From: an uncultured Tissierellia bacterium
GTDB taxonomy: Bacteria > Bacillota > Clostridia > Tissierellales > Peptoniphilaceae
Direction of reading: 5' to 3'
Length of the DNA stretch: 64,000 nt
NCBI GenBank assembly: GCA_902488465.1
Contig: CABTWE010000001.1
Coordinates: forward strand, 62,001 to 126,000
Shown here piece after piece: positions 44,277 through 53,503 of this stretch. Every line of letters begins with the position of its first letter. The stretch's first letter is position 1. Under the pieces are notes generated by a model. That model was not told the origin of the DNA and did no database searches. It saw only the letters and a program-made list of their open reading frames with translations. A program made the position numbers and the translations under genes.

Positions 44277-45576
44277 CTTTTAATTCCCTTACAAGTTCTT
44301 TAAAATAATCTCCTCTTTCTTCATAGCCTTTGAATTCATCGAAGCTCGAGGCACCCGGACTAAGAAGAACGGTGTCTCCTTCTTCTGAAATCTCAACTGA
44401 TTTCTTAAATGCGTCAAGTAGTCTGTCAGCCATAAAATAGTTAGTCACTCCAAGCCTATCAGCAGTTTCTTTAAGTTTACCTTTGATATCTCCAAAGAAA
44501 ATCATGCTTTTAACTTTCTTTCCACCAAGATTTATCAAATCTGTGAAATCTGTCTTTTTATCAAACCCGCCCAATAGAAGCGTCGTGTTTTTCGGTGTGC
44601 TCATTAAAGCAGACACCGTTGCAGACGGATTTGTAGCTTTAGAGTCATCAACAAATGTTATTCCTCTTACTTCATCAACAAATTCAACGCGGTGATAATC
44701 TAGTCTAAATTTGCCCAAAAAATCTTCAAGCATTTCGTCTGTAAGTTCGAAGAAGCTTGCAGCCAAAACAGCAGCCATAAAATTTATTATGTTGTGTTTT
44801 TCTTTATATCTGAGTTTTGAAACCGGCACCCTTTTTTGGAAATCATTAATGTCAAAAACAACATCGTCTCCGTCCAAATATGCATTCATACCTTCTTTCT
44901 TATTTAGCGAAAGTCTGTATATGTCAGCATCCGTATGAATTTCAGACTCATTGATATGGTCCGCACTTATTATTAGTGCATCACCCGGTCGTTCGTTTTT
45001 AAAAATTTTATATTTTGCTTTCTTATAATTTTCAAAACTTCCGTGCCAGTCGAGATGGTCTTCTTCAATGTTTAATAGAATCGCAACTTTCGGTCTGAAC
45101 GTGTCAGTATTTTCAAGTTGAAAACTTGAAAGTTCAAGCACATATATGTCGTCTTTGTTCCTATCACTGCTAAAAATTGTCATTCCTATATTTCCGGCAA
45201 GTACCGGTTCTTTGTTTTTTAAAAGCTCATATACCATTTCTGTCGTAGTAGTTTTTCCGTTTGTACCTGTTATAGCAATAACATTTTTCGGTTTAAATTC
45301 CATATAAAAAAATTCAACGTCAGAAATTACCCTAATACCTTTTTCCTTAAAATATTTTATATGCGGTTCATAAGGAGGTATCCCCGGGCTTTTAATAACA
45401 AGGTCGATTGAACGATCTGTTATCGGCTCATCGTCTTTGTAAGTCTTAATTCCTAAAACTTTGTATCTTAAAAGAACTTCTTCTTTTTTATCATAGACAC
45501 AGTAAGGTCTATCTTTTTTTGAAAGATAATCCGTAATACTTTGTCCTGTCTTTTTTAACCCCATAACCAGAATCAT
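44254..45576 (-). CDS. murD: UDP-N-acetylmuramoyl-L-alanine--D-glutamate ligase
   Basis: A 440-residue Mur ligase adding D-Glu to the muramoyl precursor in the cytoplasm. The ATP loop ITGTNGKTTTTEMV, NIEEDHLDWHGSFENYKKAK and VDDSKATNPSATVSAL (substrate and Mg site) are intact. The ATG overlaps the mraY stop (ATGA). murE, murF and murC, often nearby in other genomes, are not in this cluster. Confidence 0.96.
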   Translation of the reverse strand: MILVMGLKKTGQSITDYLSKKDRPYCVYDKKEEVLLRYKVLGIKTYKDDEPITDRSIDLVIKSPGIPPYEPHIKYFKEKGIRVISDVEFFYMEFKPKNVIAITGTNGKTTTTEMVYELLKNKEPVLAGNIGMTIFSSDRNKDDIYVLELSSFQLENTDTFRPKVAILLNIEEDHLDWHGSFENYKKAKYKIFKNERPGDALIISADHINESEIHTDADIYRLSLNKKEGMNAYLDGDDVVFDINDFQKRVPVSKLRYKEKHNIINFMAAVLAASFFELTDEMLEDFLGKFRLDYHRVEFVDEVRGITFVDDSKATNPSATVSALMSTPKNTTLLLGGFDKKTDFTDLINLGGKKVKSMIFFGDIKGKLKETADRLGVTNYFMADRLLDAFKKSVEISEEGDTVLLSPGASSFDEFKGYEERGDYFKELVRELKDGTNKCI

Positions 45577-46544
45577 AATATCCCATTCCTTGTAAAAATA
45601 ATGTAAATAACTGCAATAACAAAAGTTATTAATACAAATACCGTCACAATATTCTTTTCATGATGCCCCTTCATTTCAAAGTGATGATGAATCGGTGCCA
45701 TTTTGAAAAATCTTTTACCGGTCTTTTTGAAATATAAAACTTGTATTATTACAGAAAGTGTTTCTATTACATAAACCAATCCAAGTATGACAAGATGAAT
45801 CGGTTGTTTCATTAGCATAAATGCCGTTGCCAAATATCCTCCAAGAAAGAGAGAACCTGTGTCCCCCATAAAAACTTTTGCAGGATAAATGTTATAAACC
45901 AAAAATCCAAGGAGCGCCCCCGAAAGAATGTGTGACATAAAGTCCACTTCGAATTGCGGCACATAACGTGCAACAATCCCAAGAGCCACAAGCACAACCG
46001 CACTCACTCCTCCGCACAGTCCGTCGAGTCCGTCTGTCAGATTGACCGCGTTTGTTGAGCCTGTTATTACTAAAACCATAAATGGAAAATAAAGAACTCC
46101 TATATCTATCGTCTTTTTAATAAAAGGAATATTTATTTCCGTTGTGTATTTTAATACAAAACGAACATAAAGAGTCATTGCAAGTGAGAATAAAATTTGA
46201 AGGATCAGTTTTTGCTTTGCAGTTAAACCCAAATTGTTTTTCTTGGCAATCTTTTCATAATCGTCTAAAAAACCTATACCGGCAAACAATAGTGGTGCAA
46301 CCAAAAGAAATAAGGCAATTTTATAATTGCATTCTTTAAATGCCATAAATACAATTGAAAAAATTATATAGGTTGCAATAAAAAATATTCCACCCATTGT
46401 TGGAGTTCCCGCCTTCACATAGTGACTTTTCGGACCCTCTTCTCTTATCTCTTGCCCCATCTTCAATTTTCTCAAATATGCAACAGTCCATTCACCCAAA
46501 AATACGGATACAACAAATGCAGCTATAAGATAAAAATAATCCAT
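45573..46544 (-). CDS. mraY: Phospho-N-acetylmuramoyl-pentapeptide transferase MraY
   Basis: A 323-residue polytopic membrane enzyme that makes lipid I. Motifs: KAGTPTMGG, FLDDYEKIAKKNN with the catalytic aspartates, NAVNLTDGLDGL and KVFMGDTGSL, then PIHHHFEMKG. The ATG at 46544 directly follows the PBP stop (TAAAATG) and has AGAGGA upstream; a TTG at 46559 is possible but lies inside the PBP gene. Ten helices are expected. Confidence 0.97.
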   Translation of the reverse strand: MDYFYLIAAFVVSVFLGEWTVAYLRKLKMGQEIREEGPKSHYVKAGTPTMGGIFFIATYIIFSIVFMAFKECNYKIALFLLVAPLLFAGIGFLDDYEKIAKKNNLGLTAKQKLILQILFSLAMTLYVRFVLKYTTEINIPFIKKTIDIGVLYFPFMVLVITGSTNAVNLTDGLDGLCGGVSAVVLVALGIVARYVPQFEVDFMSHILSGALLGFLVYNIYPAKVFMGDTGSLFLGGYLATAFMLMKQPIHLVILGLVYVIETLSVIIQVLYFKKTGKRFFKMAPIHHHFEMKGHHEKNIVTVFVLITFVIAVIYIIFTRNGIL

Positions 46545-46545
46545 T

Positions 46546-48750
46546 TTAATCCTCTTCAAATACTAAATCTATTCTCATGTCGTCTTTGATTTCGCTTCCC
46601 GGCGCAACTGTTTGTTTTACACATTTGCCCTTGCCTGAAGTGTTAATCTTTACTCCGCGACTCTTTGCTAAATCTTTTGCTTCGTCAATTGTTAGACCCT
46701 TGAAATCAGGAACTTCTTCCTCAGGCTTTAAGTTTTTCACCTCTATCAGTACAATATCGTCTTTGCCTATATACGAACCAACTGCAGGATTTACTTCTTC
46801 AACAATTGAATTTTCCTTTATATCATCTTGATCAAGTCTAAATTTGACTTTACTTTCATTGAGAAGCTTTGCAGCATCTTTAAGGCTCATTCCCACAATG
46901 TTCGGAACCGAAAGAACTTCATCCTTCTTTTCATGAGCTTCGGTTGTCGGCTTGATTCCTAGAATAGGAAAAATATCTGACATGATTCTTGAGCTGACAG
47001 GTCCTGCAATAGTTCCCCCATAAGGAATTCCATTTCCAGGCTCTTCAACAGAAACAAATACCAATACTTTTGGATCATCAATAGGTGCAACACCGACAAA
47101 AGATGCAATATATTTATCCTTTAAATACTTTCCTTTGTCAGGGACCATAGCTGTTCCTGATTTGCCGCCTACCCTAAAGCCTTCAACACGTCCAAGCTTA
47201 TTGTTTTCATTTACAGTTACTTCCATAATTTCTCTCATTTTGTCTGAGGTCCTTTTGGAAATGACTTTTCTTCTGATTTCCACCGGAAATCTTTTTATAG
47301 CTTCACCGTTAGAGCGAATTTCTTTTACAATTCTAGGCTTCAAAAGATATCCACCGTTAACTGCTGCTGCAGTCGCCATACACGTTTGAAGATTTGTAGT
47401 TGCAACACCTTGGCCATAACTTGCAGTTGCAAGTGTTGCCGGTGTCATATCTAAAACAGTTTGCGGTATAATTCCGCTTTGCTCACCGTTTAAATCAACA
47501 CCGCTTCTTTCTCCAAAACCGTACGCTTTAATATATTTAAGAAACTTTTCACGTCCAAGTTTTCTTGCAATTTGTATAAATGCGACATTACAACTTTCGG
47601 AATAAGCGTGTGTGATATCAAGTCTTCCATGCGGATTTTGCCACCTTACACATCTTAACACAATCCCAGGAATATCTGTAACGGCCCCATTACAGTAAAG
47701 CTCAGTCGAGTCATCTGCGAGTCCTTCTTCAATTGCCGCAGATAATGTAACAGTTTTAAAAGTGGAACCCGGCTCAAAAAGAACATTGATATTTAGATTG
47801 TTCCAATTCTTTTGCCACTCACCGATCATTTCCGCTTCAGCTTTATCTTTCCATTCCTCTTCCTGTTTCTCATCTCTTGGAGCGCGTGGATTATTATTGT
47901 CGTATTTATTTGTGTCAGTCATTGCAAGTATGTCACCGTTTGTTGGATCCATAACAATTACCGAAACACTCTTTGCATTGTTTTCATCCTTTGCTCTTAA
48001 AGCTTCTCTGTCCGCAATGCGCTGGATTTTATCTGAAACAGTTAATATAACATCTCCCCTGCCATCACCTCCAAATGTTTTGACTTCTGAAAACGGCAAA
48101 ATTTTGTTATACATATCCGTCATTTTAATAACCCTTTGAGGCTCTCCAAATAGATTATCATTCATTGTGAGCTCCACGCCGGATTGACCTTTTTGATCTA
48201 TGTCAGTAAAGCCTAAAATATGGTCATACAAAAACCCGTCCGGATAAAATCTTCTTTCTCTTTCCTCTATTTCAAGACCTTTTGCATCAAAGTCTTCCAG
48301 ATTTCTTATCTCTTCTATTGCTGTTTCAGGTGCCCACTGAACAATTTTCTTTCTAGTTTCGCCTTCGAGAATTTTTAAAATATCATCAGTTTCTAAATCA
48401 AAAACTTTTGCGATTTCCTGAACAAACTTTTCCTTGTTACTGTTTCCATTGGAACCGTCAGCTGCGGTACCCTTATATGTCTTTGGGTTAAGCCAAATTG
48501 TATATGCCGGAATGTTAAAAGCGAGTCTAGCACCTTCAGAATCCAAAATTTCACCACGAGTATTATTTATACTGTAGCTTTTTGTCCATTGTGAAAGTGC
48601 GTCTTTTTTTAAACTCGCTCCTTTTATTATTGCAATATCAAAAAGTTTAAACAAAACATAGAGAGTAAATGCAGACATTCCAAAAAGCAAAAATAAAACT
48701 CTTCCAATCTTTAGTCTATTTGTTTTTTTAATTCTCTTATCCTTCTTCAT
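46546..48750 (-). CDS. Septal penicillin-binding protein (FtsI/SpoVD type) with PASTA domains
   Basis: A 734-residue class B transpeptidase. One N-terminal membrane helix (about 15-35) is followed by the dimerisation domain (RRFYPDGFLYDHILGFTD). The catalytic motifs are SxxK in FEPGSTFKTVTL, SxN in SESCNVAFIQIA and KSG in GGKSGTAMVP. Two PASTA domains close the protein (VPNIVGMSLKDAAKLL and VPDFKGLTIDEAKDLA). It cross-links septal peptidoglycan with FtsW. It overlaps the ftsL-like gene by one base (TAATG). Vegetative FtsI and sporulation SpoVD share this form; the location in the dcw cluster favours division. Confidence 0.94.
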   Translation of the reverse strand: MKKDKRIKKTNRLKIGRVLFLLFGMSAFTLYVLFKLFDIAIIKGASLKKDALSQWTKSYSINNTRGEILDSEGARLAFNIPAYTIWLNPKTYKGTAADGSNGNSNKEKFVQEIAKVFDLETDDILKILEGETRKKIVQWAPETAIEEIRNLEDFDAKGLEIEERERRFYPDGFLYDHILGFTDIDQKGQSGVELTMNDNLFGEPQRVIKMTDMYNKILPFSEVKTFGGDGRGDVILTVSDKIQRIADREALRAKDENNAKSVSVIVMDPTNGDILAMTDTNKYDNNNPRAPRDEKQEEEWKDKAEAEMIGEWQKNWNNLNINVLFEPGSTFKTVTLSAAIEEGLADDSTELYCNGAVTDIPGIVLRCVRWQNPHGRLDITHAYSESCNVAFIQIARKLGREKFLKYIKAYGFGERSGVDLNGEQSGIIPQTVLDMTPATLATASYGQGVATTNLQTCMATAAAVNGGYLLKPRIVKEIRSNGEAIKRFPVEIRRKVISKRTSDKMREIMEVTVNENNKLGRVEGFRVGGKSGTAMVPDKGKYLKDKYIASFVGVAPIDDPKVLVFVSVEEPGNGIPYGGTIAGPVSSRIMSDIFPILGIKPTTEAHEKKDEVLSVPNIVGMSLKDAAKLLNESKVKFRLDQDDIKENSIVEEVNPAVGSYIGKDDIVLIEVKNLKPEEEVPDFKGLTIDEAKDLAKSRGVKINTSGKGKCVKQTVAPGSEIKDDMRIDLVFEED

Positions 48751-49181
48751 TATCTGAATAAAGCTCCCAAGATTGTTTCAAACGTCTTTTTCTTAGCTGT
48801 GACTTTTTCTTCAGTTTCTTGTGAATTTATATATATTTTATCATTTTCTCCCGGATAAATCATGCCGAGAAGAGTTTGAGCTTGTTCTTCAACAAGCTTT
48901 GAAGAACGAATTTTTTCAAGTTTCGCTTCCTTCAAATCGATTTCCTTTTGAACTGTAGAAATATTTGTTTTTATGTGATTTACTTCAGATTGCAGTTTTG
49001 AAACTCCGGCTCTTCCATTTATATAAGAAAACGCAAAGGAAATAATCACAAATAATGCAAGTGAAGCGTCTCTCATAAGCTTTCTTTTAAGCGCTTTTTC
49101 ATTCTTCTTTTTTACTGCAAGAGCCTTTTTACGCTTTGAATCCAACTCGTCATTTTTAATTTCATATGCTAAATTCGTCAT
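48750..49181 (-). CDS. ftsL: FtsL-like septum formation protein
   Basis: A 143-residue bitopic protein: a basic cytoplasmic N-terminus (KRKKALAVKKKNEKALKRK), a membrane helix at about 40-58 (DASLALFVIISFAFSYI) and a coiled coil at about 62-105, then a short tail. Low sequence conservation is normal for FtsL; assignment rests on topology and on its place between rsmH and the septal PBP. It would form the FtsL/FtsB/FtsQ complex. Confidence 0.82.
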   Translation of the reverse strand: MTNLAYEIKNDELDSKRKKALAVKKKNEKALKRKLMRDASLALFVIISFAFSYINGRAGVSKLQSEVNHIKTNISTVQKEIDLKEAKLEKIRSSKLVEEQAQTLLGMIYPGENDKIYINSQETEEKVTAKKKTFETILGALFR

Positions 49182-49190
49182 ATTTCCTCC

Positions 49191-50123
49191 TTATATTTTT
49201 TCTATTATTCTGAGCTTTGCACTGTGAGCTCTAATGTTTTCCTTAAGTTCTTCTTTTGAAGCTGTTATCGGTTTTTTCGTAATAACATTTCCCGTCTTTA
49301 CTTTATCGCATGTGCAAACAGGTTGCTTCGGATCGCAGATGCAATCTAGTTCATAATATCTGAATGCGTTTTTTACAATTCTGTCCTCAAGAGAATGGAA
49401 CGATATAATTGCAAGTCGTCCTCCACTTTTTAAAAGAAAGAACGCATCTTCTATTGCCGACTGTAGTGCATTTAGTTCGTCGTTAACTTCAATTCGAAGT
49501 GCTTGGTAAATTCTTAGAAGTGATTTTGTTTTTTTGTCCGGTGCCCCGAAAACCGACTTTTTTATTATGTCATTTAACTGAGTTGTGCTTGTGATTCTTC
49601 CGTTTAATCTCTCATCTACAATTTTTTGGGCAATTTTTTTTGAAAATCTTTCCTCGCCATACTCAAAGAAAATTTTTGTAAGATCCTCTGCACTATATTC
49701 ATTCACAATTTCTTCGGCCGTGAGTTCTTGTCTTCTGTCCATTCTCATATCGAGTGGAGCGTCGTCCCTAATCGTGAACCCTCTTGATTTTTCATCAATT
49801 TGATATGAACTGACTCCAATGTCGAGTAATATTCCGTCGAATCCAAATAAACCGTACGGCATCAAAAGTTCTTTCATGTTTTTGAAATTGCCTCTTATGA
49901 AAGTTGTCTTATCCTTAAACTCTTCAAGTTTTTTCTTCGCAGCACTTAGAGCATCATCGTCTTGGTCTATGCAGACAAGACGACCGGTTGTAAGTCTTTT
50001 TGCAATTTCATAACTGTGGCCGCCACCTCCGACAGTTCCATCTAAATATAATCCGTCAGGTTTTACATTTAAACCGTCAATCGTCTCTTCTAAGAGAACG
50101 CTTTTATGACTAAACGTCTCCAT
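49191..50123 (-). CDS. rsmH: 16S rRNA (cytosine(1402)-N(4))-methyltransferase
   Basis: A 310-residue methyltransferase acting on the ribosomal P-site. SAM loop LYLDGTVGGGGHSYEIA, DGILLDIGVSSYQID, the RGFTIRDDAPLDMRM segment and SFHSLEDRIVKNAF are all present. The frame is open upstream through mraZ, but the ATG at 50123 (METFSHKSVLL) matches the family and has GGAGGTGG upstream. It overlaps mraZ by 14 bases. Confidence 0.97.
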   Translation of the reverse strand: METFSHKSVLLEETIDGLNVKPDGLYLDGTVGGGGHSYEIAKRLTTGRLVCIDQDDDALSAAKKKLEEFKDKTTFIRGNFKNMKELLMPYGLFGFDGILLDIGVSSYQIDEKSRGFTIRDDAPLDMRMDRRQELTAEEIVNEYSAEDLTKIFFEYGEERFSKKIAQKIVDERLNGRITSTTQLNDIIKKSVFGAPDKKTKSLLRIYQALRIEVNDELNALQSAIEDAFFLLKSGGRLAIISFHSLEDRIVKNAFRYYELDCICDPKQPVCTCDKVKTGNVITKKPITASKEELKENIRAHSAKLRIIEKI

Positions 50124-50559
50124 CAAGACCACCTCCGAAATTAAACTTTTCCATAACTTCTTCAAGTGCGTCTTCGCTGTCTTCAAAATCGTTGTACTCT
50201 TCATATCTTTCCTTGGCCCAAATTTCAACTCTATTTGCAAGTCCAAGTAGCACGACATCTTTGTCGAGTCCGGCATATTCTCGCAGTTTTGCCGGTATAA
50301 GTATTCTTCCTTGTTTGTCGGTTGTAACGTCTGCAGCCATTGAGAAGAAACTTCTTTGCAAACGTCTGGCATCTTTCTTGGAAAGTGGGAGTGATGAAAT
50401 ATGGTTTTGGAACTTGATCCAATTTTCTTCGTTATACGCAAATAAACAGTGATCCAAACCAATTGTTACAAAGAACCTATCACCTAGTGAGCTTCTTAAT
50501 TTTGACGGAATAATAAGTCTTCCTTTCCCGTCAACAGTGTGTTCATATGAGCCAAGCAT
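50110..50559 (-). CDS. mraZ: Transcriptional regulator MraZ
   Basis: A 149-residue protein with two AbrB-like domains (GSYEHTVDGKGRLIIPSKL and ADVTTDKQGRILIPAKLREYAG) that forms a ring and controls the division cluster. The start at 50559 (MLGSYEHT) is chosen from the family N-terminus, although no Shine-Dalgarno is seen there. The in-frame ATG at 50595 would add 12 residues and touches the operator, and its GGAG is only 2 bases away. Directly upstream lie four AAGTGG repeats, its expected own binding site. First gene of the cluster. Confidence 0.92.
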   Translation of the reverse strand: MLGSYEHTVDGKGRLIIPSKLRSSLGDRFFVTIGLDHCLFAYNEENWIKFQNHISSLPLSKKDARRLQRSFFSMAADVTTDKQGRILIPAKLREYAGLDKDVVLLGLANRVEIWAKERYEEYNDFEDSEDALEEVMEKFNFGGGLDGDV

Positions 50560-50595
50560 GCTATTTTCAATTGTTGCAAAATCAAAATCAGTCAT

Positions 50596-50635
50596 ATCTC
50601 CACTTAGTGCCACTTGGCACCACTTCCCTCCACTT
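50596..50635 (-). promoter_or_regulatory. MraZ operator, four 10-bp repeats
   Basis: On the minus strand AAGTGGAGGG, AAGTGGTGCC, AAGTGGCACT and AAGTGGAGAT follow each other with an exact 10-bp period. This is the MraZ-box layout (GTGG repeats on one helix face). A -10-like TAAAAT lies just upstream; no clear -35. Confidence 0.88.
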
Positions 50636-50712
50636 ACTTATATTTTACCGTAAAGAATGGCGATTTACCACTATTTATTACCATTTTATGACAATAAAAA
50701 AAAGTAATAAAA

Positions 50713-50737
50713 AAAGCGGGCATTATAACCCCGCTTT
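50713..50737 (-). terminator. deoC operon terminator
   Basis: AAGCGGGG and CCCGCTTT-type arms pair around TTATAATG, followed by a T run on the minus strand, 20 bases after the deoC stop. Confidence 0.85.
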
Positions 50738-50757
50738 TATCCTATTACTTCCTAATT

Positions 50758-51396
50758 TTATGCAAGTATTGAACTTGATTTGCTTGCTCCAATTCTCGTT
50801 GCTCCGGCTTCGATAAGCTCCATAGCAAATTTTTTATCCCTTATTCCGCCTGCAGCTTTTATCCCGCATTCCCCACTTACAACACTTTTTATAAGCAAAA
50901 TGTCATGAACCGATGCTCCTCTTGTTGAAAATCCTGTTGAAGTTTTAACAAAATCCGCTCCCGATTCCATTACAAGTCTTGAAGCCAAAAGAATTTCGTC
51001 ATCACTTAAAAGTGCTGTTTCAATTATACACTTCAAAATCCTTTCACCACAAACTTTTTTGATTCTTTTTATTTCATTTAAAACATATTCGGCATCTCCA
51101 TCAATAAGTTTTCCTATATTGATAACCATATCGATTTCATCTGCACCATTTTCGATTGCATCTTTTGTTTCAAAGACTTTTGTCTCTGTTGTATTTTGTC
51201 CAAGTGGAAAACCGACGACCGTGCACACCTTTATATCACAATCTTTTAACATATCATGTGCAAGATTTACAAATGATGGATTTATACACACACTTTTTAC
51301 ATCCAGCTGTTTTGCTTCTTCTATAAGTTTTATTATATCACTTTTAACTGCATTAGGATTTAAATTCGTGTGGTCAAAATATTTACTTAGCTTCAT
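50758..51396 (-). CDS. deoC: Deoxyribose-phosphate aldolase
   Basis: A 212-residue class I aldolase splitting deoxyribose 5-phosphate into acetaldehyde and glyceraldehyde 3-phosphate. KYFDHTNL is at the N-terminus, the Schiff-base lysine is in FVKTSTGFSTRGA, and GIKAAGGIRDKKFAM carries the second lysine. The ATG at 51396 has GGGAGGAG and overlaps the upstream membrane-protein gene by 14 bases. Last gene of hflX-yigZ-nadE-yebC-membrane protein-deoC. Confidence 0.95.
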   Translation of the reverse strand: MKLSKYFDHTNLNPNAVKSDIIKLIEEAKQLDVKSVCINPSFVNLAHDMLKDCDIKVCTVVGFPLGQNTTETKVFETKDAIENGADEIDMVINIGKLIDGDAEYVLNEIKRIKKVCGERILKCIIETALLSDDEILLASRLVMESGADFVKTSTGFSTRGASVHDILLIKSVVSGECGIKAAGGIRDKKFAMELIEAGATRIGASKSSSILA

Positions 51397-52045
51397 AAGA
51401 AATTCTCTCCTCCCTTTTTGAAAAAAATCTAAAACCAAAAACGATAATCGCAATAATAATAAAATATATTATTATAGTCATCATGGAAATTGAATAAAAA
51501 ATTTTTTCCGGCAATAAATTTATCATTAGAGAATATCTCGGGTCCATAAGCCAAAGATCATTTGAAAACAAAGCTTTATGAAAAATAATCCAAAATTTTT
51601 CAAAGTTTAAAATCGCCGGCACAAAAATTATAACCGGTAGAATTATAAAGAAATACCATCTTCTCGAAATATCAATTGATGAAATATTTTTTTTATATTT
51701 AATAATAATAAACAACGCCGCAAAAAAACTTAAAATACAAACAATTCTAACCATCCGAAAAAGTTTATAAACATCTTTCATGTGGCTGACTTCGTCTTCA
51801 CTATAAACCGAGTCTATTAAACTTGAATCTTCTCTCGTGTTGAAAAGATATACCTTAAGTCTGTCTATTTCCCCAAGATACTCCTCTTCGGTAAATCCGC
51901 TGAATTCTTTTATATTTTCATCGCTCCTATAAACAGATTTATAAATTCTTTTGTTAAACGACGAAACGAGTACGGAAAAAATCAGTGCAAAAACAAATAT
52001 TAAAAATATAAGCCCGTATGTAACGGGCTTTAGTTTAGTTTTCAT
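51383..52045 (-). CDS. DUF1461 / TIGR01906 family integral membrane protein
   Basis: A 220-residue membrane protein with about four hydrophobic helices: near residues 11-28, 98-115, 130-147 and 192-212. The motif FHKALFSNDLWLMDPRYSLMI-type stretch between helices three and four is characteristic of the TIGR01906 family, and a soluble loop of about 70 residues follows helix one. Function is unknown in all members. No ribosome site is obvious; it begins 5 bases after yebC. Confidence 0.78.
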   Translation of the reverse strand: MKTKLKPVTYGLIFLIFVFALIFSVLVSSFNKRIYKSVYRSDENIKEFSGFTEEEYLGEIDRLKVYLFNTREDSSLIDSVYSEDEVSHMKDVYKLFRMVRIVCILSFFAALFIIIKYKKNISSIDISRRWYFFIILPVIIFVPAILNFEKFWIIFHKALFSNDLWLMDPRYSLMINLLPEKIFYSISMMTIIIYFIIIAIIVFGFRFFSKREERISYEAK

Positions 52046-52050
52046 ATTAA

Positions 52051-52779
52051 TTAGTCTGCCAAATTGTGATAAACTTCTTGAACGTCATCCAGTTCTTCAA
52101 GAGAATCAATAAGTCTTTCAATCTTTGCTCTCTTTTCTTCTTCAACTTCAATCTCCGTATCAGGAATGAATGTAACTTCAGATGCTGCGATTGTATATCC
52201 TTTATTTTCAAGGGCAGCCTTTACAGCGTCGTAGTCTTTCGGATCTGTGAAAATTTCTATTACGTCATCTTCAGCTTGAACATCTTCTGCACCCGCATCA
52301 ATAGCATCTAGCATAAGTTCGTCAACATCAATTGGGCTATCTTCATCTTGTTCAATTGCAATATAGCCTTTCATATTGAACATATATGAAACCGAACCGG
52401 TTGTTCCAAGGTTTCCGCCGCACTTATCAAAAACGTGACGTACATCTGCTGCAGTTCTATTTCTATTGTCTGTGAGACAGTGTGCCATAATTGCAACGCC
52501 TTCTCCACCGTATCCTTCATAAGTTATTTCTTCATAATTTACACCATCGAGTTCGCCCGCACCTTTTTTAACAGCTCTATCGATATTATCTGCAGGCATA
52601 TTTACAGCTTTAGCTTTATCTATTGCAGCCTTTAAAGATGGGTTAAAATCAGGATTTGAACCCCCTTCTTTAACAGCAACCATTATATACTTTGCAATTT
52701 TTGTAAAAGCTTGTGCTCTTTTTGCGTCTTCTTTACCTTTTTTGTTTTTAATATTGTTCCATTTTGAATGTCCTGACAT
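52051..52779 (-). CDS. YebC/PmpR family regulatory/translation factor
   Basis: A 242-residue protein with the family N-terminus MSGHSKWNNIKNKKGKEDAK and core YEGYGGEGVAIMAHCLTDNR, CGGNLGTTGSVSYMF. YebC proteins were described as transcription regulators and, more recently, as ribosome-associated factors helping difficult peptide-bond formation. The start is one base after the nadE stop; the frame reading into nadE is ignored because the family begins here. Confidence 0.95.
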   Translation of the reverse strand: MSGHSKWNNIKNKKGKEDAKRAQAFTKIAKYIMVAVKEGGSNPDFNPSLKAAIDKAKAVNMPADNIDRAVKKGAGELDGVNYEEITYEGYGGEGVAIMAHCLTDNRNRTAADVRHVFDKCGGNLGTTGSVSYMFNMKGYIAIEQDEDSPIDVDELMLDAIDAGAEDVQAEDDVIEIFTDPKDYDAVKAALENKGYTIAASEVTFIPDTEIEVEEEKRAKIERLIDSLEELDDVQEVYHNLAD

Positions 52780-52780
52780 A

Positions 52781-53503
52781 TTATTCTTCCTCTCTTTTAT
52801 AAAATATAGGTACACATCTTTTGTGTTTTGTTTTTTCAATCATTGACTCTATCTTCTGTCTTTGTTTTTCATCTATCTTTTTGCCCGACAAATAGCTATC
52901 GAGTTCATCATATGAAATTCCCATTTCATCTTCATCCGTCTGCCCCTCAAAAAGTCCTGCCGACGGCGGCTTCTTTAAAATAGCCTCAGGAACTCCAAGA
53001 AGTTCTCCCATAGAATAAATTTCACTCTTTATATATTCTCTAAGAGGCATAATATCAACTCCGCTGTCACCATGTTTTGTAAAATACCCTGTCAAATATT
53101 CGCTCTTATTTGTCGCTCCGCAAACCAACAAATTATTCGTTTGTGCAACTTGATATAAAGTCGTCATTCTAAGTCGCGGTTTTAGATTTGTGTTTGCAAG
53201 TGTGCTGCTTGTATCAGGCAGCACTTTTATAAACTCGTCGTAAATATCGCTTAAATCAATTCTTAAAATTTCTCGATTGGAATTTTTTGTGAGCAAATCT
53301 GCATCAACCTCATCACTTTTCAGTGAATGAATAGGCATCTTTATTGCAATAAATTTAAGCGGCAACGGCTCCAAAATTTTAAACATCACAGATGAATCAA
53401 GGCCGCCCGAAATTCCAAGCACGTATCCGTCGGTGTGGGTTTCTTTCGAATAGTTCAAAAGAAATTCTCGTATTTTATTTATTTCGCAATTTATATCTTT
53501 CAC
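52781..53503 (-). CDS. nadE: NAD synthase, ammonia-dependent
   Basis: A 240-residue enzyme of the last step of NAD synthesis. The PP-loop GISGGLDSSV binds ATP, and GATNKSEYLTGYFTKHGDSG and PPSAGLFEGQTDEDEMG are NadE motifs. There is no N-terminal glutaminase domain, so it uses free ammonia, which serine and glycine fermentation supply. GTG start at 53503, overlapping the yigZ stop by one base (TAGTG). Confidence 0.95.
   Translation of the reverse strand: MKDINCEINKIREFLLNYSKETHTDGYVLGISGGLDSSVMFKILEPLPLKFIAIKMPIHSLKSDEVDADLLTKNSNREILRIDLSDIYDEFIKVLPDTSSTLANTNLKPRLRMTTLYQVAQTNNLLVCGATNKSEYLTGYFTKHGDSGVDIMPLREYIKSEIYSMGELLGVPEAILKKPPSAGLFEGQTDEDEMGISYDELDSYLSGKKIDEKQRQKIESMIEKTKHKRCVPIFYKREEE

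Noticed and set aside
50123..50462. RsmH extension upstream to 50462
   Set aside because: It overlaps mraZ in another frame; the family start is at 50123.
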